Shown: positions 9,054 to 22,300 of the stretch, one piece after another
Layout of the letters: every line of letters starts with the position of its first letter
How positions within the stretch are numbered: position 1 is the stretch's first letter
Assembly: GCA_933228675.1 (NCBI GenBank)
Contig: OW121743.1
Span: 56,237,903 to 56,301,902 of the forward strand
Direction: 5' to 3'
Source: Stomorhina lunata
Lineage: Eukaryota > Arthropoda > Insecta > Diptera > Rhiniidae
Length of the DNA: 64,000 bases
Position numbers and translations under genes: made by a program
The notes under the pieces: generated by a model
Told to the model about the DNA's origin: nothing
What the model saw: only the letters and a program-made list of their open reading frames with translations
Database searches by the model: none

Positions 9054-10326
9054 TTCACTGTTATAAAAATAGATATACCTTTCTCTTCTCTACCATCCCC
9101 TTTCCAAATAAGGTTACCCAATTCGTATATACTCCATATGCAATTGTATAGGCAGTATTTGCCTGAGTGCTACTTCTCCATAAAAAGAAAACTCATACAA
9201 TCAGAGCTTTAAGTCAAAAATGACAGTGTCGATGTAGCAAGTTTTTAAAATTGCTCGGGCTAAACGGATATGTGGAAAAATTGATCTCATTGATTTCTAT
9301 GTCACTCCATACAACAGAGCGTCGAATTGGCCAAATTGGCAAAACTATAATTCAAAATTGTGTAGCTCTCGAAGAGTTTACTGATTCAAGATATTCCATA
9401 ATAAACCGTTTTTGCATCTTCAGATGTGAATGAGAAGGAAAAAGTGTTAGACTTAGTAGCTCTTATCAAAACATCGTGCGTTATCGATGTCAAAATGCTT
9501 TGTGAAGTGATGAACAGATAAACTTGTAAGCGTTACTAACGGACTGACAAAAATGATAGAGAAATCAAGGTCTTATTAAACTTTTTAACAAAGATCCTAA
9601 TATTTAAAATTTATTATCATTTTACTGTATAATTAACCGCGAGAACCACGAAGTACTTGGAATCTGTAAAAGCTTACAGTTTTAAACCATTCCAGTGGCA
9701 ATGCAAGATTTGCCTTTCAATATTCCTTCCTGATATTATAGCATTTTCTAAACATTAATCAGTTTTGACCGATTATTTAATTCCTTTTCTTGATAATAAT
9801 CTGTAATTATTATAAACTTTCCTTCAAAAGATTGTTTTTTTAATCGGTAACATCCTTTTTGGGTATAAGTCACAATGTTCTTATCCAACTCTTTACTACT
9901 GTGACTCTTAAAAAAATTGGCATTGTAAAATAGCTCTTAATGATCTCATGCGTGCCCTTAACTGCAATATTTTTTAATTTCTTAACACAATATTTATTCT
10001 TCAATCACTCGAAGATTTTATCCCAATAAACCAACCCAAAAAACAAAATTCCATAAAAATTTAACTTCAAATAATTCAAATTTGAAAGGTTTACATTTTA
10101 AGCACTTTTTTTTGTCAAATCTTCCAAAATATTAATTTTGTCTTTCACTCCCTCACCACAAATAATAAAAACAAATACCAATAATTTTTGTTGCTATTAT
10201 TTTACAAAACAAAAACATTTATTTAATTGTAATAAAATACTCTTTATTTTTGTCTTTGTCTACCACTGTCTCCCCGTAAATATACTCTTCTATTCTCACC
10301 ACTCACCAAAAATAATAAAAACAAAA
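9054..10326. other. Unassigned AT-rich region
   Basis: No transposon ends or tandem repeats recognised. Short open stretches around 9250-9430 have no convincing codon structure. The last 200 bp contain two similar phrases (CTCACCACAAATAATAAAAAC near 10150 and a relative near 10300) suggesting a small local duplication. Confidence 0.4.
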
Positions 10327-12127
10327 ACAAGTAAGAGTGTTATATTCGGCAGTGCCGAATCTTATATACCCACCATCAAGTTGTGTTAAATTTAGAAACA
10401 TATCTCATATATCTACAAGGGTGCAGCTAATTCAAAATCTGCACCAAAACTGGAAAAATCGCTAAGCTATTTGGTATTGTTGGTAAAACCTTTGGACTAA
10501 ATTAGGTTTCCGTAGCTTTATAGTTTAACATTCAAAAATATTTTAGTGGTTTCCCCAGTATTTACTTTGATCAAAATTCGGTCTCATAACTAGGTATAGT
10601 TTTACATTAATAAGTTGTTAAATACTTTTCGTTGTGATTAATATGTAGTTAGGCTAAACACGTTAATAGTAATACGCCAGGTCCATATATTTCGTTATGA
10701 GTTCCTAATGCATTCATCATATATAAAGTCTGGGCTGAACATTGATTGATGCCTATCTAATTTCATAGGTGCAATCTTAATATAATGAATGTACCTCCAA
10801 ATCTTTTTGATTGTAGATATAAAAAGGGGATGTTATATATATAAGAATTATAGCCAAATGTTGGCCGATTATAACAAAATTTTACACACTGGCTGGTATA
10901 TATAGAGAGCTTATTCTTGCAAAATTTAGTGACCATAGCTATCATAGTTTCTAATTTAATAGCTTTTAACTGGCCTTTGCTAAAATTTTTGGTTTCCGTG
11001 AGTGTTTTTCACATGAAAGCTAAAGTCAAATATGGACTGATTCCTATAAAATTTGATAAACTGATCAAAAATTGCATAAAACTTCCCTATTTTAAATTTA
11101 ATCGTCATAGCTATTACAATTGTATTCAATTTATCAGCATTAATGTGTTTCCCGGGGCGGGGTTATATGGTAGCTCTAACTAAATTTGAACCGATTTTGT
11201 CCATTTTCAACACACATCTTTTTCAAGATATCCAAAATACTTTTGTAAAATTTTGTCCCTCTAGCTCTTTTCGTTAAGGTTAAGTTAAACAACCTTTTCT
11301 TTATGTATTTTTGTGTTTCCATAAGTTTTTTATATGGGAGCTATGGTCAAATGGTGACCGATTGTGACAAAATTTTGCACACTGGCTGACATTGACATAA
11401 GACTTCCTTGTGCTTAATTTAGTCTTACTAGCTCTTGTAGTTAAGGAGCTATCACGATTTTATCTGACGGACATAAATCCCCTTTTCTTTTTGAATTTTT
11501 GTGTTTTCGTAAGTTTTTTATATGGGAGCTAGGTCAAATAGTGACCGATTGTGACAAAATTTTGCACACTGGCTGGCATTGATATAAGACTTTCTTGTGC
11601 CAAATTTAGTGGTTATATCTGTTATACTTTTAGATTTATTGGCATTTAAGTGTATTTTGGGTGAAATTTAGCCTGTTTTCGTAAGTTTTTTGTATGGGAG
11701 CTATGGCTAAATGTGAACCGATTTCGATGAAATTTTATATGCTGCCTAGAAAAAAATTCTAGATACCAAATTTTGTCATCATAACTGTCATAATTTGTCA
11801 TTTATTAGCAAATAAGCGATTAGCCTAGACGAGGTTATACGGGAGCTATGGCCAAATGCTAACCGATTTTGCCCAATTTCAATACCAAAATTTTCTCATA
11901 GATAAAGAATGTTTTTGCTAAGTTTCAGTTAGCTAGCTCTTTTCGTTTAGACTTTATCGTGATTTCAACAGACAGACAGACAGACAGACAGACGGACAGA
12001 CAGACGGACATAGCTCTTAGAATTTCATAAGGATTCAGAATATATATCGTTTTTGATTTTTGAACCAATATTAAGGAAATTACAAATGGAATGACAATCT
12101 CAATATACCCCCCATGGGTATAAAAAC
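10327..12127 (+). mobile_element. Helitron-like (mini-me/DINE-1-type) element, family B, single copy
   Basis: It begins CAAGTAAGAGTGTTAT, then a hairpin ATTCGGCAGTGCCGAAT, and ends with a GTCY/GACA proto-microsatellite (11968-12011), a conserved ~100-bp tail and GGGTATAAAAA. Inside, a sub-repeat containing TATATGGGAGCTATGG and CCGATTGTGACAAAATTTT recurs several times. Non-coding. The design (terminal hairpin, internal repeats, GTCY microsatellite near the 3' end) matches dipteran mini-me/DINE-1 elements, now regarded as Helentron-related. The class assignment is inference. Confidence 0.65.
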
Positions 12128-13605
12128 ATGTTTGCATACAATTTCTTTTGTTTGGTTCTTAATAGTAAATTTCATATGCATGTGAGTTTTCTTTATTGTG
12201 TTAGTAAGATTTTTAAATACCAAACCGATTTTTTAAAACTGAACCGATTTAAATAAAATATAGATTCGTCTGATCTACGGAAAAATACCTTTCAAATGGT
12301 ATAAAAAATTTTCCAGAAATGAGTGTATATTTAAAGCGTAAAAGGGGATAATAAATGGGTGCTTGCATATTAATATTATAGATTAAAGGGTCTTTACAAA
12401 TATCATCTGAACATTAACAGACAATTTTTCAAAATTTGTATTTTTTATATATTCTAATTTTATTCACTGAATTTGAAAATCTATATTCAATATTCAATTC
12501 TAAGAAAAAGTTTGTGATCACACAACTCAAAAATTTAAAATTTATTTCCACAACTCAAGTTAATAACAATGATTGTCAAAATACAATTATAACTATTTAA
12601 TAATGACAGTTCATTCACATTTTCAATTTAAATTCGCTTTCAATTGAATTTTTAACAATCAAAATGAAACCGATTTATTCATTTATTTAAAATTCATATA
12701 AATATAAATTAAACTCCCTGAACCTGAACTTATTAGGTTCAGGGCGCCTTATTCATCATTCGAAAAAAAAAAATATACAAAAAATATAAAAAATTTTAAA
12801 CATGTCCGCTTTGAACAAATAAATGCACAACATAAAATATTCAAACAATAACTCCAAAAACTATGAGCTATAACTAAAATGTGACACTTTGAATTTAATT
12901 TAATAGTAAAACTTTTAATTGTCATATTTCTACTAAATGCCCACGTTTTATGTAAAATTTATATGTTTAAAGTTTACAAAAGTTCATAATTTTTTCCTCA
13001 CCTTTTTAACTTGTGTTAAATACAATTAATATTTAATTATGGCTTTTTATTGTTTAAATAATTTATTAACAATTTCCTTATTTTTGTCTCTTTTTTTTAT
13101 TTCCAGATACCTTCCATAATTGGCTTTTTAAATTTGGATTGATATTTTAACTATTAAGTTTAAGTCTCTAATAAATTAAGTAGTACAATATTATTTAAAA
13201 AAAAAAGATGAAAATATTTAATTATGTTATTTAATTTTAGCTTAAGATGATAATAAAAGATTTAGTTTAAAAATAAAAATTAATTAATTTGAATTGTCTA
13301 TTTTTTTGGATAAAAAGTATAGAATGAAGAAATTTGATGGTGTGAAAAGTTTTACGAAGGTGTTGAAAATGAGGGATATTGCTTAAAATTGTTTAACGCC
13401 ATCTGTTGTTAGCTTAACGCATTATTTTAGCTTTAAACACTTCAGTCAATTTTCTTTTACATCCACGCACAGTGTCAATCTATCTGGCCAATATTAATAA
13501 CTTCGCAACTAAACGGCGTATAAAAGTCGAAGACGTTGAATCTTCAACTAAAAATTTTGACAAAAAATAAGAAAAATTCTCCCATAGACACGCCCACTCT
13601 TTTTA
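12128..13605. other. AT-rich unassigned region with one hairpin
   Basis: No coding signature. A perfect 10-bp inverted repeat (CCCTGAACCT / AGGTTCAGGG, loop of 9) lies at 12716-12744 in otherwise very AT-rich DNA. Confidence 0.4.
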
Positions 13606-14630
13606 TGTAAACGATTTTTTTTTTCAACTGAAAACTTCAGAAATAAAAGGCGTATAAAGGTGATTTTGCACGCCTACAGACATGCCTACAGACTCGCCTA
13701 CAGACACGCCTACATTTCTTATTTAAACAAGTAAGAAAAGCTTTAGTAAGTCAAACCCGACTTCACTACTAAGGTCAAATATGGACAAACAATTGAACAA
13801 ATTTTCCTTAATCTTAGAGACAAAATTACGAGATTAAAGTAGATTTATGTCATTTCCGGTTGAGAATCTGATATGGGTGCTATAGCCAATTGTAGATCGA
13901 TTGTTACCAAATTTCGGTTATTGGTTTATATAATATGATTTTGAATAAAACACAAACTATTTAAGAAATTATTGTAATTTTATATTATTATGATATATTG
14001 GTATTATTTAATTATATATGGAACAAAATATCGGCCAAATGGGCTCCGCGACCACGGCGGCACACCTCCAACAGATGGTCCAAATTTTCGATGACCCTGA
14101 GGCATAATGGAGGTTCTATGGCGTTAATGTGCCGAATAATCTCATCCTTTAGCTCTTAAATTGTTGCTGGCTTATCGACGTACACCTTTTCTTTCAAATA
14201 ACCCCAAAGAAAAAAGTCCAACGGTGTCAAATCGCCTTTTTATGTAAATGATTTTTTTTTTCAATTGAAAACTTCAGAAATAAAAGGCATATAAAGGTGA
14301 TTTTTTGTACGCCTGCAGACACGCCCACGTGTCAAAAATATAAAATTTAAAAATTGACAGACTTCTACACAAGATCAAGAAAAAATTAGCATACAAACAC
14401 GCCCACATTTCTTATTTAAGCAATTAAGCAGTCAAGCCCGACTTCACTACTAAGGTCAAATATGGACAAACAATTGAACAAATTTTCTTTAAAACTTAGA
14501 ATCAAAATTACGAGATTTAAGTAGATTTATGTCATTTCCGGCTGAGGATCTGATATGGAAGCCATGGTCAATTGTAGATCGATTGTTACCAAATTTCGGT
14601 TATCGGTTTATATTATATTTTTTTATTAAA
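13606..14630 (+). repeat. Duplicated Helitron-like fragment (family C) split by an MLE fragment
   Basis: Segments 13606-13933 and 14238-14630 are diverged copies of one sequence (ACTGAAAACTTCAGAAATAA, ACGCCCAC repeats, CCCGACTTCACTACTAAGG, ATTGTAGATCGATTGTTACC). The phrase CAAGTAAGAAAAG before CCCGACTTC resembles the left ends of families A and B. Between the two copies lies a mariner fragment. Satellite S1 starts immediately after the second copy. Confidence 0.55.
13934..14237 (-). pseudogene. 3' fragment of DD41D mariner-like element
   Basis: The minus strand encodes LTPLDFF, KEKVYV, an in-frame stop, ELKDEIIRHINAIEPPL and GRGAHLADILFH, followed by the 3' UTR of the 6199 element family. 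The third catalytic Asp is kept; all upstream coding sequence is missing. It is truncated at both ends relative to the TIR. Confidence 0.8.
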
Positions 14631-17255
14631 AATTTCGATTTATATTTTTTTTATAAAAAATTTTTGATATAAAATTTTTTTATAAAAAAATTTTCGATAT
14701 AAATTTTTTTTTTTTAAATTTTCGATATAAAATTTTTTTATAGAAAATTTTCGATACAAAATTAACTACTTTCAATAATTTTTTTTTTTATAAAATATAC
14801 ATTTTTTTTATAGAAAATTTTCGATATAAGTTTATTTTTACAAAATTTTTGACATATAATTTTTTTATAAAAAATTTTTTTATAGAAAATTTTTGATATA
14901 AAATTTTTTTATAGAAAATTTTCGATATCAAATTTTTTTTATAGAAAATTCTTGACATAAAAATTTTCGATATATATTTTTTTAGAAAAATTTTTCGATA
15001 TAAAATTTTTTTATAAAAAATTTTCGATATAAAATTTTTTTTTAAAAAATTTTTGATATAAAATTTTTTTATTGAAAATTTTTGATATAAAATGTTTTTA
15101 CAAAAAATTTTCGATATAAAATTTTTTTATAGAAAATTTTTGATATAAAATTTTTTTATAGAAAATTTTTGATATAAAATTTTTTTATAGAAAATTTTTG
15201 ATATAAATAAATTTTTTTTACAGAAAATTTTCGATATAAAATTTTTTTACAGAAAATTTTCGATATAAAATTTTTTTTACAGAAAATTTTTGACATAACA
15301 TTTTTTTATAGAAAATTTTTGATATTATTTTTTTTTTTAGAAATTTTTCGATATAATTTTTTTTTATAGAAAATTTTCAATATAATTTTTTTTTTATAGA
15401 AAATTTTCGATATAAAATTTTTTTAATAGAAATAATTTTTTTTAGTAGAAAATTTTCGATATAAATTTTTTTATAGAGAATTTTCGATACAAAATTTTTG
15501 AAATAAATTTTTTTTAGAGAAAATTTTTGATATAAATTTTTTTATAGAAAATATTCGAGTAAAATTTTTTTATAAAAAACTTTTGATATACAATTTTTTT
15601 AAAGAAAATTTTAGATATAAAATTTTTTTATAGAAAATTTTTGATATTATTTTTTTTTGTAGCAACTTTTCGATATAAATTTTTTTATAGAAAATTTTCA
15701 ATATAAAATTTTTTTTATAGAAATAATTTTTTAAGTAGAAAATTTTCGATATAAATTTTTTTATAGAAAATTTTCTATACAAAATTTTTGAAATAAATAT
15801 TTTTTAGAGAAAATTTTTGATATAAATTTTTTTATAGAAAATATTCGAGTAAAATTTTTTTATAGAAAATTTTTGATATACAATTTTTTTATAGAAAATT
15901 TTCGATATAAAAATTTTTTTTATAGAAAATTTTCGATATACAATATTTTTATAGAAAATTTTCGATAGAAAATTTTTTATAGAAAATTTTTAATATAAAT
16001 TTTTTTTATAGAAAATATTCGAGTAAAATTTTTTATAGAAAATTTTTGATATACAATTTTTTTTATAGAAAATTTTTGATATACAATTTTTTTATAGAAA
16101 ATTTTTGATATACAATTTTTTTATAGAAAATTTTCGATATATTTTTTTTTATAGAAAATTTTCGATATAAAATTTTTTTATAGAAAATTTTCGATATAAA
16201 TTTTTTTTATAAAAAATTTTCGATATAAAATTTTTTTTATAGAAATAATTTTTTTAGTAGAAAATTGTCGATATAAATTTTTTTTATAGAAAATTTTCAA
16301 TACAAAATTTTTGAAATAAATTTTTTTTAGGGAAAATTTTTGATATACATTTTTTTATAAAAAAGATTCGAGTACAATTTTTTTATAGAAAATTGTTGAT
16401 ATAAATTTCCGATATAATTTTTTTATAAAAAAAATTCGATATAAAATTTTATTATAGAAAATTTTTGACATGAATTTTTTTTTAGAAAATTTTGATATAA
16501 AATTTTTTATAGAAAATTTTTGATATAAAATTTTTTTATAGAAAATTTTTGATATTATTTTTTTTTTGTAGAAACTTTTCGATATAAATTTTTTTATAGA
16601 AAATTTTCGATATAAAATTTTTTTTATAGAAATAATTTTTTTAGTAGAAAATTTTCGATATAATTTTTTTATAGAAAATTTTCGATACAAAATTTTTGAA
16701 ATAAATTTTTTAGAGAAAATTTTTTACATACATTTTTTTATAGAAAATATTCGAGTAAAATTTTTTTATAGAAAATTTTTGATATAAAATTTTTTTATTG
16801 AAAATTTTTGATATAAAATGTTTTTATAGAAAATTTTCGATATAAAATTTGTTTAAAGATAATTTTCGATATAAATAATTTTTTTTTATAGAAAATTTTG
16901 GATATAAAATTTTGTTTATAGAAAATTTTCGACATAAAATTTTTTTTTATAGAAAATTTTTAATATTATATTTTTTTTAGAAACTTTTCGATATAATTTT
17001 CTTATAGAAAATTTTCAATATAATTTTTTTTATAGAAAATTTTCGATATAAAATTTTTTTTATAGAAATAATTTTTTTAGTAGAAAATTTTCGATATAAA
17101 TTTTTTTATAGAAAATTTTCAATACAAGATTTTTGAAATAAATTTTTTTTAGAGAAAATTTTTGAAATAAATTTTTTTTAGAGAAAATTTTTGATATAAA
17201 TTTTTTTATAGAAAATATTCGAGTAAAATTTTTTTATAGAAAACTTTTGATATAC
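14631..17255. repeat. Satellite array S1 (~28-bp AT-rich unit with TATAGAAAATTTTCGATAT)
   Basis: Tandem units of about 26-28 bp built on TTTTTATAGAAAATTTTCGA. Variant phrases recur in the same order (AGTAGAAAATTTTCGATAT, then GAAATAAATTTTTT, then AATATTCGAGTAAAA) at about 15445, 15735, 16257, 16646 and 17076, showing a higher-order repeat of several hundred bp. Lys/Phe/Ile-rich open frames here are by-products of the repeat. Confidence 0.85.
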
Positions 17256-17324
17256 AATCGAAAACCGAAAATGTTATATCTCCTAAAGTAATAGGTATAG
17301 AAACAAAATTAAAATTACGTTTTA

Positions 17325-18680
17325 AACAGCTATGAAAATAAGCGGACAGGTGTTTGGTACTTTTTTGAAACTATGTCCGATAGGGGGTAAAAACGGGTGA
17401 AAATAGTTTTTTTGGTACTTTTTTAACCCACTCTTATATTTTAAACCAAAAAATATAGAAAGGAACTTTATACCGCAGTCAATAGATGTGAAAGAAATAT
17501 TGAACACGTACTTGGTACTTTTTTGATTTTGGGGCCAAAATGGGTAAAAAGGGATAAAATTATAACTGAACATCTCAAAAGTAATATGAATAGGAATTAT
17601 GTTAACTGCGTTTTAATTAAATGTACCGAATTCAATTGGTACCAAAGAAGTACCAAATAAGCATATGGAACTTTTTTAAAGTAGTGGATAAAAAGAGGAA
17701 AAATGAGTAATGTTATAACTTTTAAACAAATTAATGTGTTTTTGTGTATGTTCTTTATATAATAGTAAATTTGATCATATTATGCTCTTTAGCGAAGATG
17801 TTGCGGATAAGCCGGCGAAGGTTTTTAAGTTGGTAAGACTAATTTCCGTTAGGTGGCGCCACTGAAAATTACTAAAAATTAATTAAATCGTAAACTGTAT
17901 ATTTGATCATGATATGATCTTTAGCAAAGTTGTAGCGCATTAGCCGGCAAAGGTTTTTTAGTTGGTGTGAATAATTTCGGACAGGTGGCGCTACTGAAAA
18001 TTACTTAAAGTCAATTTTATCGTAAGCTGTATATTTAATCATGCTATAATCTTTAGCAAAGTTGTAGCACATGAGTCGACGAAGGTTTCTTAATTGGTAT
18101 GAAGAAATTTCGACAGGTGTCGCCACTGAAATTTACTCAAAGTCAATTTAATCGTAAGCTGTACATATAATCATGCTGTATTCTTTAGCAAAGTTGTTGC
18201 GGATAAGCCGACGAAGGTTTATTAATTGGAATGACCAAAGTCCAACAGGAGGCGCCACTGAAAATGACTCAAAATGAATTAAGTCGTAAACTGTGCATTT
18301 GATCATGTTATAATCATTAGAAAAGTTGTTACGCATAAGCAGACGAATTTTTCTTAGTTGGTATGAACAACTTCAGGTGGCGCCACTAAAAATTACTCAA
18401 AATGAAATAAATCGTAAACAGTGCATTTGATCAGGCTATAATATTTAGCAAAGTTGTTGCGCATGACTCGACAGAGGTTTCTGTTGGTATGACCAATTTC
18501 CAAAACTTTTCAAAATGAGTTAATCTGTAAACTATGCAAACTATGTGTTGTTGTATATATATATATATACAATTATTGCTCGTTTAAGAATATAAGATGT
18601 AATCGATTTATTTACCTTCTATATTTAGTCCGGGGAATTCGATAATTCGAACTAGCCTAAAACTATCAATTTCCTTATTG
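17325..18680. repeat. Module with ~132-bp tandem monomers, copy 1
   Basis: The left part (about 17340-17720) repeats the phrase GGTACTTTTTTGAAAC and relatives. The right part holds six diverged monomers of about 131-133 bp (TTTGATCATGCTATAATC..., AAAGTTGT, CGACGAAGGTTTC, GACAGGTGGCGCCACTGAAA). The whole module recurs at 36061-37516 in the same orientation, each time just downstream of a CTATAG-type satellite. Non-coding. Possibly part of a large non-autonomous element, but ends are not resolved. Confidence 0.75.
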
Positions 18681-19376
18681 TCGATGTTGCACTGTCGTTA
18701 GAATAATCGTTGAAATACAATTAATTCTATTAATTTACTAACCGAATTCACTTGTTGTTGCCTTCACTGTTCATGTTATTATAGTTTGAGAAGCATTGCT
18801 TACTTCCGTTTAGCAAAGGCAACAACCAATAAAAGTGTTACCATATCAGACAGTCAAAGAAGATGGCTAAGCTTATATTCAATACAATTATTTAACGATT
18901 TAAATATCTTATTAGCACGAAATGGTAAAAATTTTAAATAAAAGCAGAACCAAAAAATTTGATACTGTAAAATGCTAATAATATAATTTAGTTTTTATTT
19001 TTTTTAAATCAAGCCATGTTTTAATATAAAAGTAAATTTCAAAGTTTTAGAAATTTTTGTAATACATTTTTATCTAAAACATATGTAATTTTAATGGCCC
19101 CTATAGTGAGTCTATCTATATACAGATTTAATAGTTATGCTAATGAAAGTGAAATTTTTGTTGCTGCATAAAATTAAACAAAGAAAAAAACCTGTTGACT
19201 GTTATTTTAATTATTTATAATAAATTTTATTTTGACAAAGCTGGGATTTTAATTTTTAGAATACAAACGTTTTTTTTTAAACAATTTTTTATGGGCTTCA
19301 ATATCAAACTTTGATTTTTGTTAAAGGTCTAAATCAATGATTGATTAATGTGTGAAAATAATGAAGATGTCTTTTA
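18681..19376. other. Unassigned AT-rich region
   Basis: No repeat or gene recognised between the 132-bp module and satellite S2. Confidence 0.45.
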
Positions 19377-22300
19377 TATAGAGAAGTGTCTGGTGGGAAC
19401 AGTTTTATACAAAAAAGTGTCTGGTGAGAACAGTTTTTTATAGAAAAGTGTCTGGTGAGAACAGTTTTTTATAGAAAAGTGTCTGGTGAGAACAGTTTTT
19501 TATAGAAAAGTGTCTGGTGGGACAGTTTTCTATAGAAAAGTGTCTAGTGGGACAGTTTTCTATAGAAAAGTGTCTGGTGGGACAGTTTTCTTTAGAAAAG
19601 AGTCTGGTACAGTTTTATATAGAAAAGTGTCTGGTGGGAACAGTTTTCTACAAAAAAGTATCTGGTGGGAACAGTTTTCTATAGAAAAGTGTCTGGAGGG
19701 ACAGTTTTCTATAGAAAAGTGTCTGGTGGGACAGTTTTCTATAGAAAAGTGTCTGGTGGGACAGTTTTCTATAGGAAAGAGTCTGGTGGGACAGTTTTCT
19801 ATAGGAAAGAGTCTGGTGGGACAGTTTTCTATAGGAAAGAGTCTGGTGGGACAGTTTTCTATAGAAAAGTGTCTGGTGGGACAGTTTTCTATAGAAGAGT
19901 TACTGATGGAAACAGTTTTCTATAGAAAAGTGTCTGGTGGGACAGTTTTCTATAGAAAAGTGTCTGGTGGGACAGTTTTCTATAGAAAAGTGTCTGGTGG
20001 GACAGTTTTCTATAGAAAAGTGTCTGGTGGGACAGTTTTCTATAGAAAAGTGTCTGGTGGGACAGTTTTCTATAGAAAAGTGTCTGGTGGGACAGTTTTC
20101 TATAGAAAAGTGTCTGGTGGGACAGTTTTCTATAGAAAAGTGTCTGGTGGGACAGTTTTCTATAGAAAAGTGTCTGGTGGGACAGTTTTCTATAGAAAAG
20201 TGTCTGGTGGGACAGTTTTCTATAGAAAAGTGTCTGGTGGGACAGTTTTCTATAGAAAAGTGTCTGGTGGGACAGTTTTCTATAGAAAAGTGTCTGGTGG
20301 GACAGTTTTCTATAGAAAAGTGTCTGGTGGGAACAGTTTTCTATAGAAAAGTGTCTGGTGGGAACAGTTTTCTATAGAAAAGTGTCTGGTGGGAACAGTT
20401 TTCTACAAAAAAAAGTCTCTGCTGGTTGCAGTTTTCAATAGAAAAGTGTCTGATGGGAAAGTTTTCTATTAAAAAGTGTCTGGTGAGACAGTTTTCTATA
20501 GAAAAGTGTGAGGTGGGAACAGTTTTCTACAAAAAAGTATCTGGTGGGAACAGCTTTCTATAGAAAAGTGTCTGGTGGGACAGTTTTCTATAGAAAAGTG
20601 TCTGGTGGGACAGTTTTCTATAGAAAAGTGTCTGGTGGGACAGTTTTCTATAGAAAAGTGTCTGGTGGGACAGTTTTCTATAGAAAAGTGTCTGGTGGGA
20701 CAGTTTTCTATAGAAAAGTGTCTGGTGGGACAGTTTTCTATAGAAAAGTGTCTGGTAGGACAGTTTTCTTTAGAAAAGTGTCTGGTGGGACAGTTTTCTA
20801 TAGAAAAGTGTCTGGTGGGACAGTTTTCTATAGAAAAGTGTCTGGTGGGACAGATTTCTATAGAAAAGTGTCTGGTGGGACAGATTTCTATAGAAAAGTG
20901 TCTGGTGGCACAGTTTTCTATAGAAAAGTGTCTGGTGGGACAGTTTTCTATAGAAAAGTGTCTGTTGGGACAGTTTTCTATAGAAAAGTGTCTGTTGGGA
21001 CAGTTTTCTATAGAAAAGTGTCTGGTGGGACAGTTTTCTATAGAAAAGTGTCTGGTGGGACAGTTTTCTATAGAAAAGTGTCTGGTGGGACAGTTTTCTA
21101 TAGAAAAAGTGTCTGGTGGGACAGTTTTCGATAGAAAAGTGTCTGGTGGGACAGTTTTCTATAGAAAAGTGTCTGGTGGGACAGTTTTCTATAGAAAAGT
21201 GTCTGGTGGGACAGTTTTCTATAGAAAAGTGTCTGGTGGGACAGTTTTCTATAGAAAAGTGTCTGGTGGGAACAGTTTTCTATAGAAAAGTGTCTGGTGG
21301 GAACAGTTTTCTATAGAAAAGTGTCTGGTGGGACAGTTTTCTATAGAAAAGTGTCTGGTGGGAACAGTTTTCTACAAAAAAAGTCTCTGCTGGTTGCAGT
21401 TTTCAATAGAAAAGTGTCAGCTGGGAAAGTTTTCTATTAAAAAGTGTCTGGTGAGACAGTTTTCTATAGAAAAGTGTCAGGTGGGAACAGTTTTCTACAA
21501 AAAAGTATCTGGTGGGAACAGCTTTCTATAGAAAAGTGTCTGGTGGGACAGTTTTCTATAGAAAAGTGTCTGGTGGGACAGTTTTCTATAGAAAAGTGTC
21601 TGGTGGGACAGTTTTCTATAGAAAAGTGTCTGGTGGGACAGTTTTCTATAGAAAAGTGTCTGGTGGGACAGTTTTCTATAGAAAAGTGTCTGGTGGGACA
21701 GTTTTCTATAGAAAAGTGTCTGGTGGGACAGTTTTCTATAGAAAAGTGTCTGGTGGGACAGTTTTCTATAGAAAAGTGTCTGGTAGGACAGTTTTCTATA
21801 GAAAAGTGTCTGGTGGGACAGTTTTCTATAGAAAAGTGTCTGGTGGGACAGTTTTCTATAGAAAAGTGTCTGGTGGGACAGTTTTCTATAGAAAAGTGTC
21901 TGGTGGGACAGATTTCTATAGAAAAGTGTCTGGTGGGACAGATTTCTATAGAAAAGTGTCTGGTGGCACAGTTTTCTATAGAAAAGTGTCTGGTGGCACA
22001 GTTTTCTATAGAAAAGTGTCTGGTGGGACAGTTTTCTATAGAAAAGTGTCTGTTGGGACAGTTTTCTATAGAAAAGTGTCTGGTGGGACAGTTTTCTATA
22101 GAAAAGTGTCTGGTGGGACAGTTTTCTATAGAAAAGTGTCTGGTGGGACAGTTTTCTATAGAAAAGTGTCTGGTGGAACAGTTTTCTATAGAAAAGTGTC
22201 TGGTGGGACAGTTTTCTATAGAAAAGTGTCTGGTGGCACAGTTTTCTATAGAAAAGTGTTTGGTGGCACAGTTTTCTATAGAAAAGTGTCTGGTGGCACA

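Noticed and set aside
10763..11183. Short conserved open frames repeated at 40359-40965 and 43706-44126
   Set aside because: They recur because the family B element recurs; frames differ by stops between copies and show no synonymous-change bias on inspection.
15570..16690. Lys/Phe/Ile-rich open frames in satellite S1 (similar ones at 29915-30288 and 35380-35562)
   Set aside because: By-products of AT-rich tandem units without stops; no protein family resemblance.
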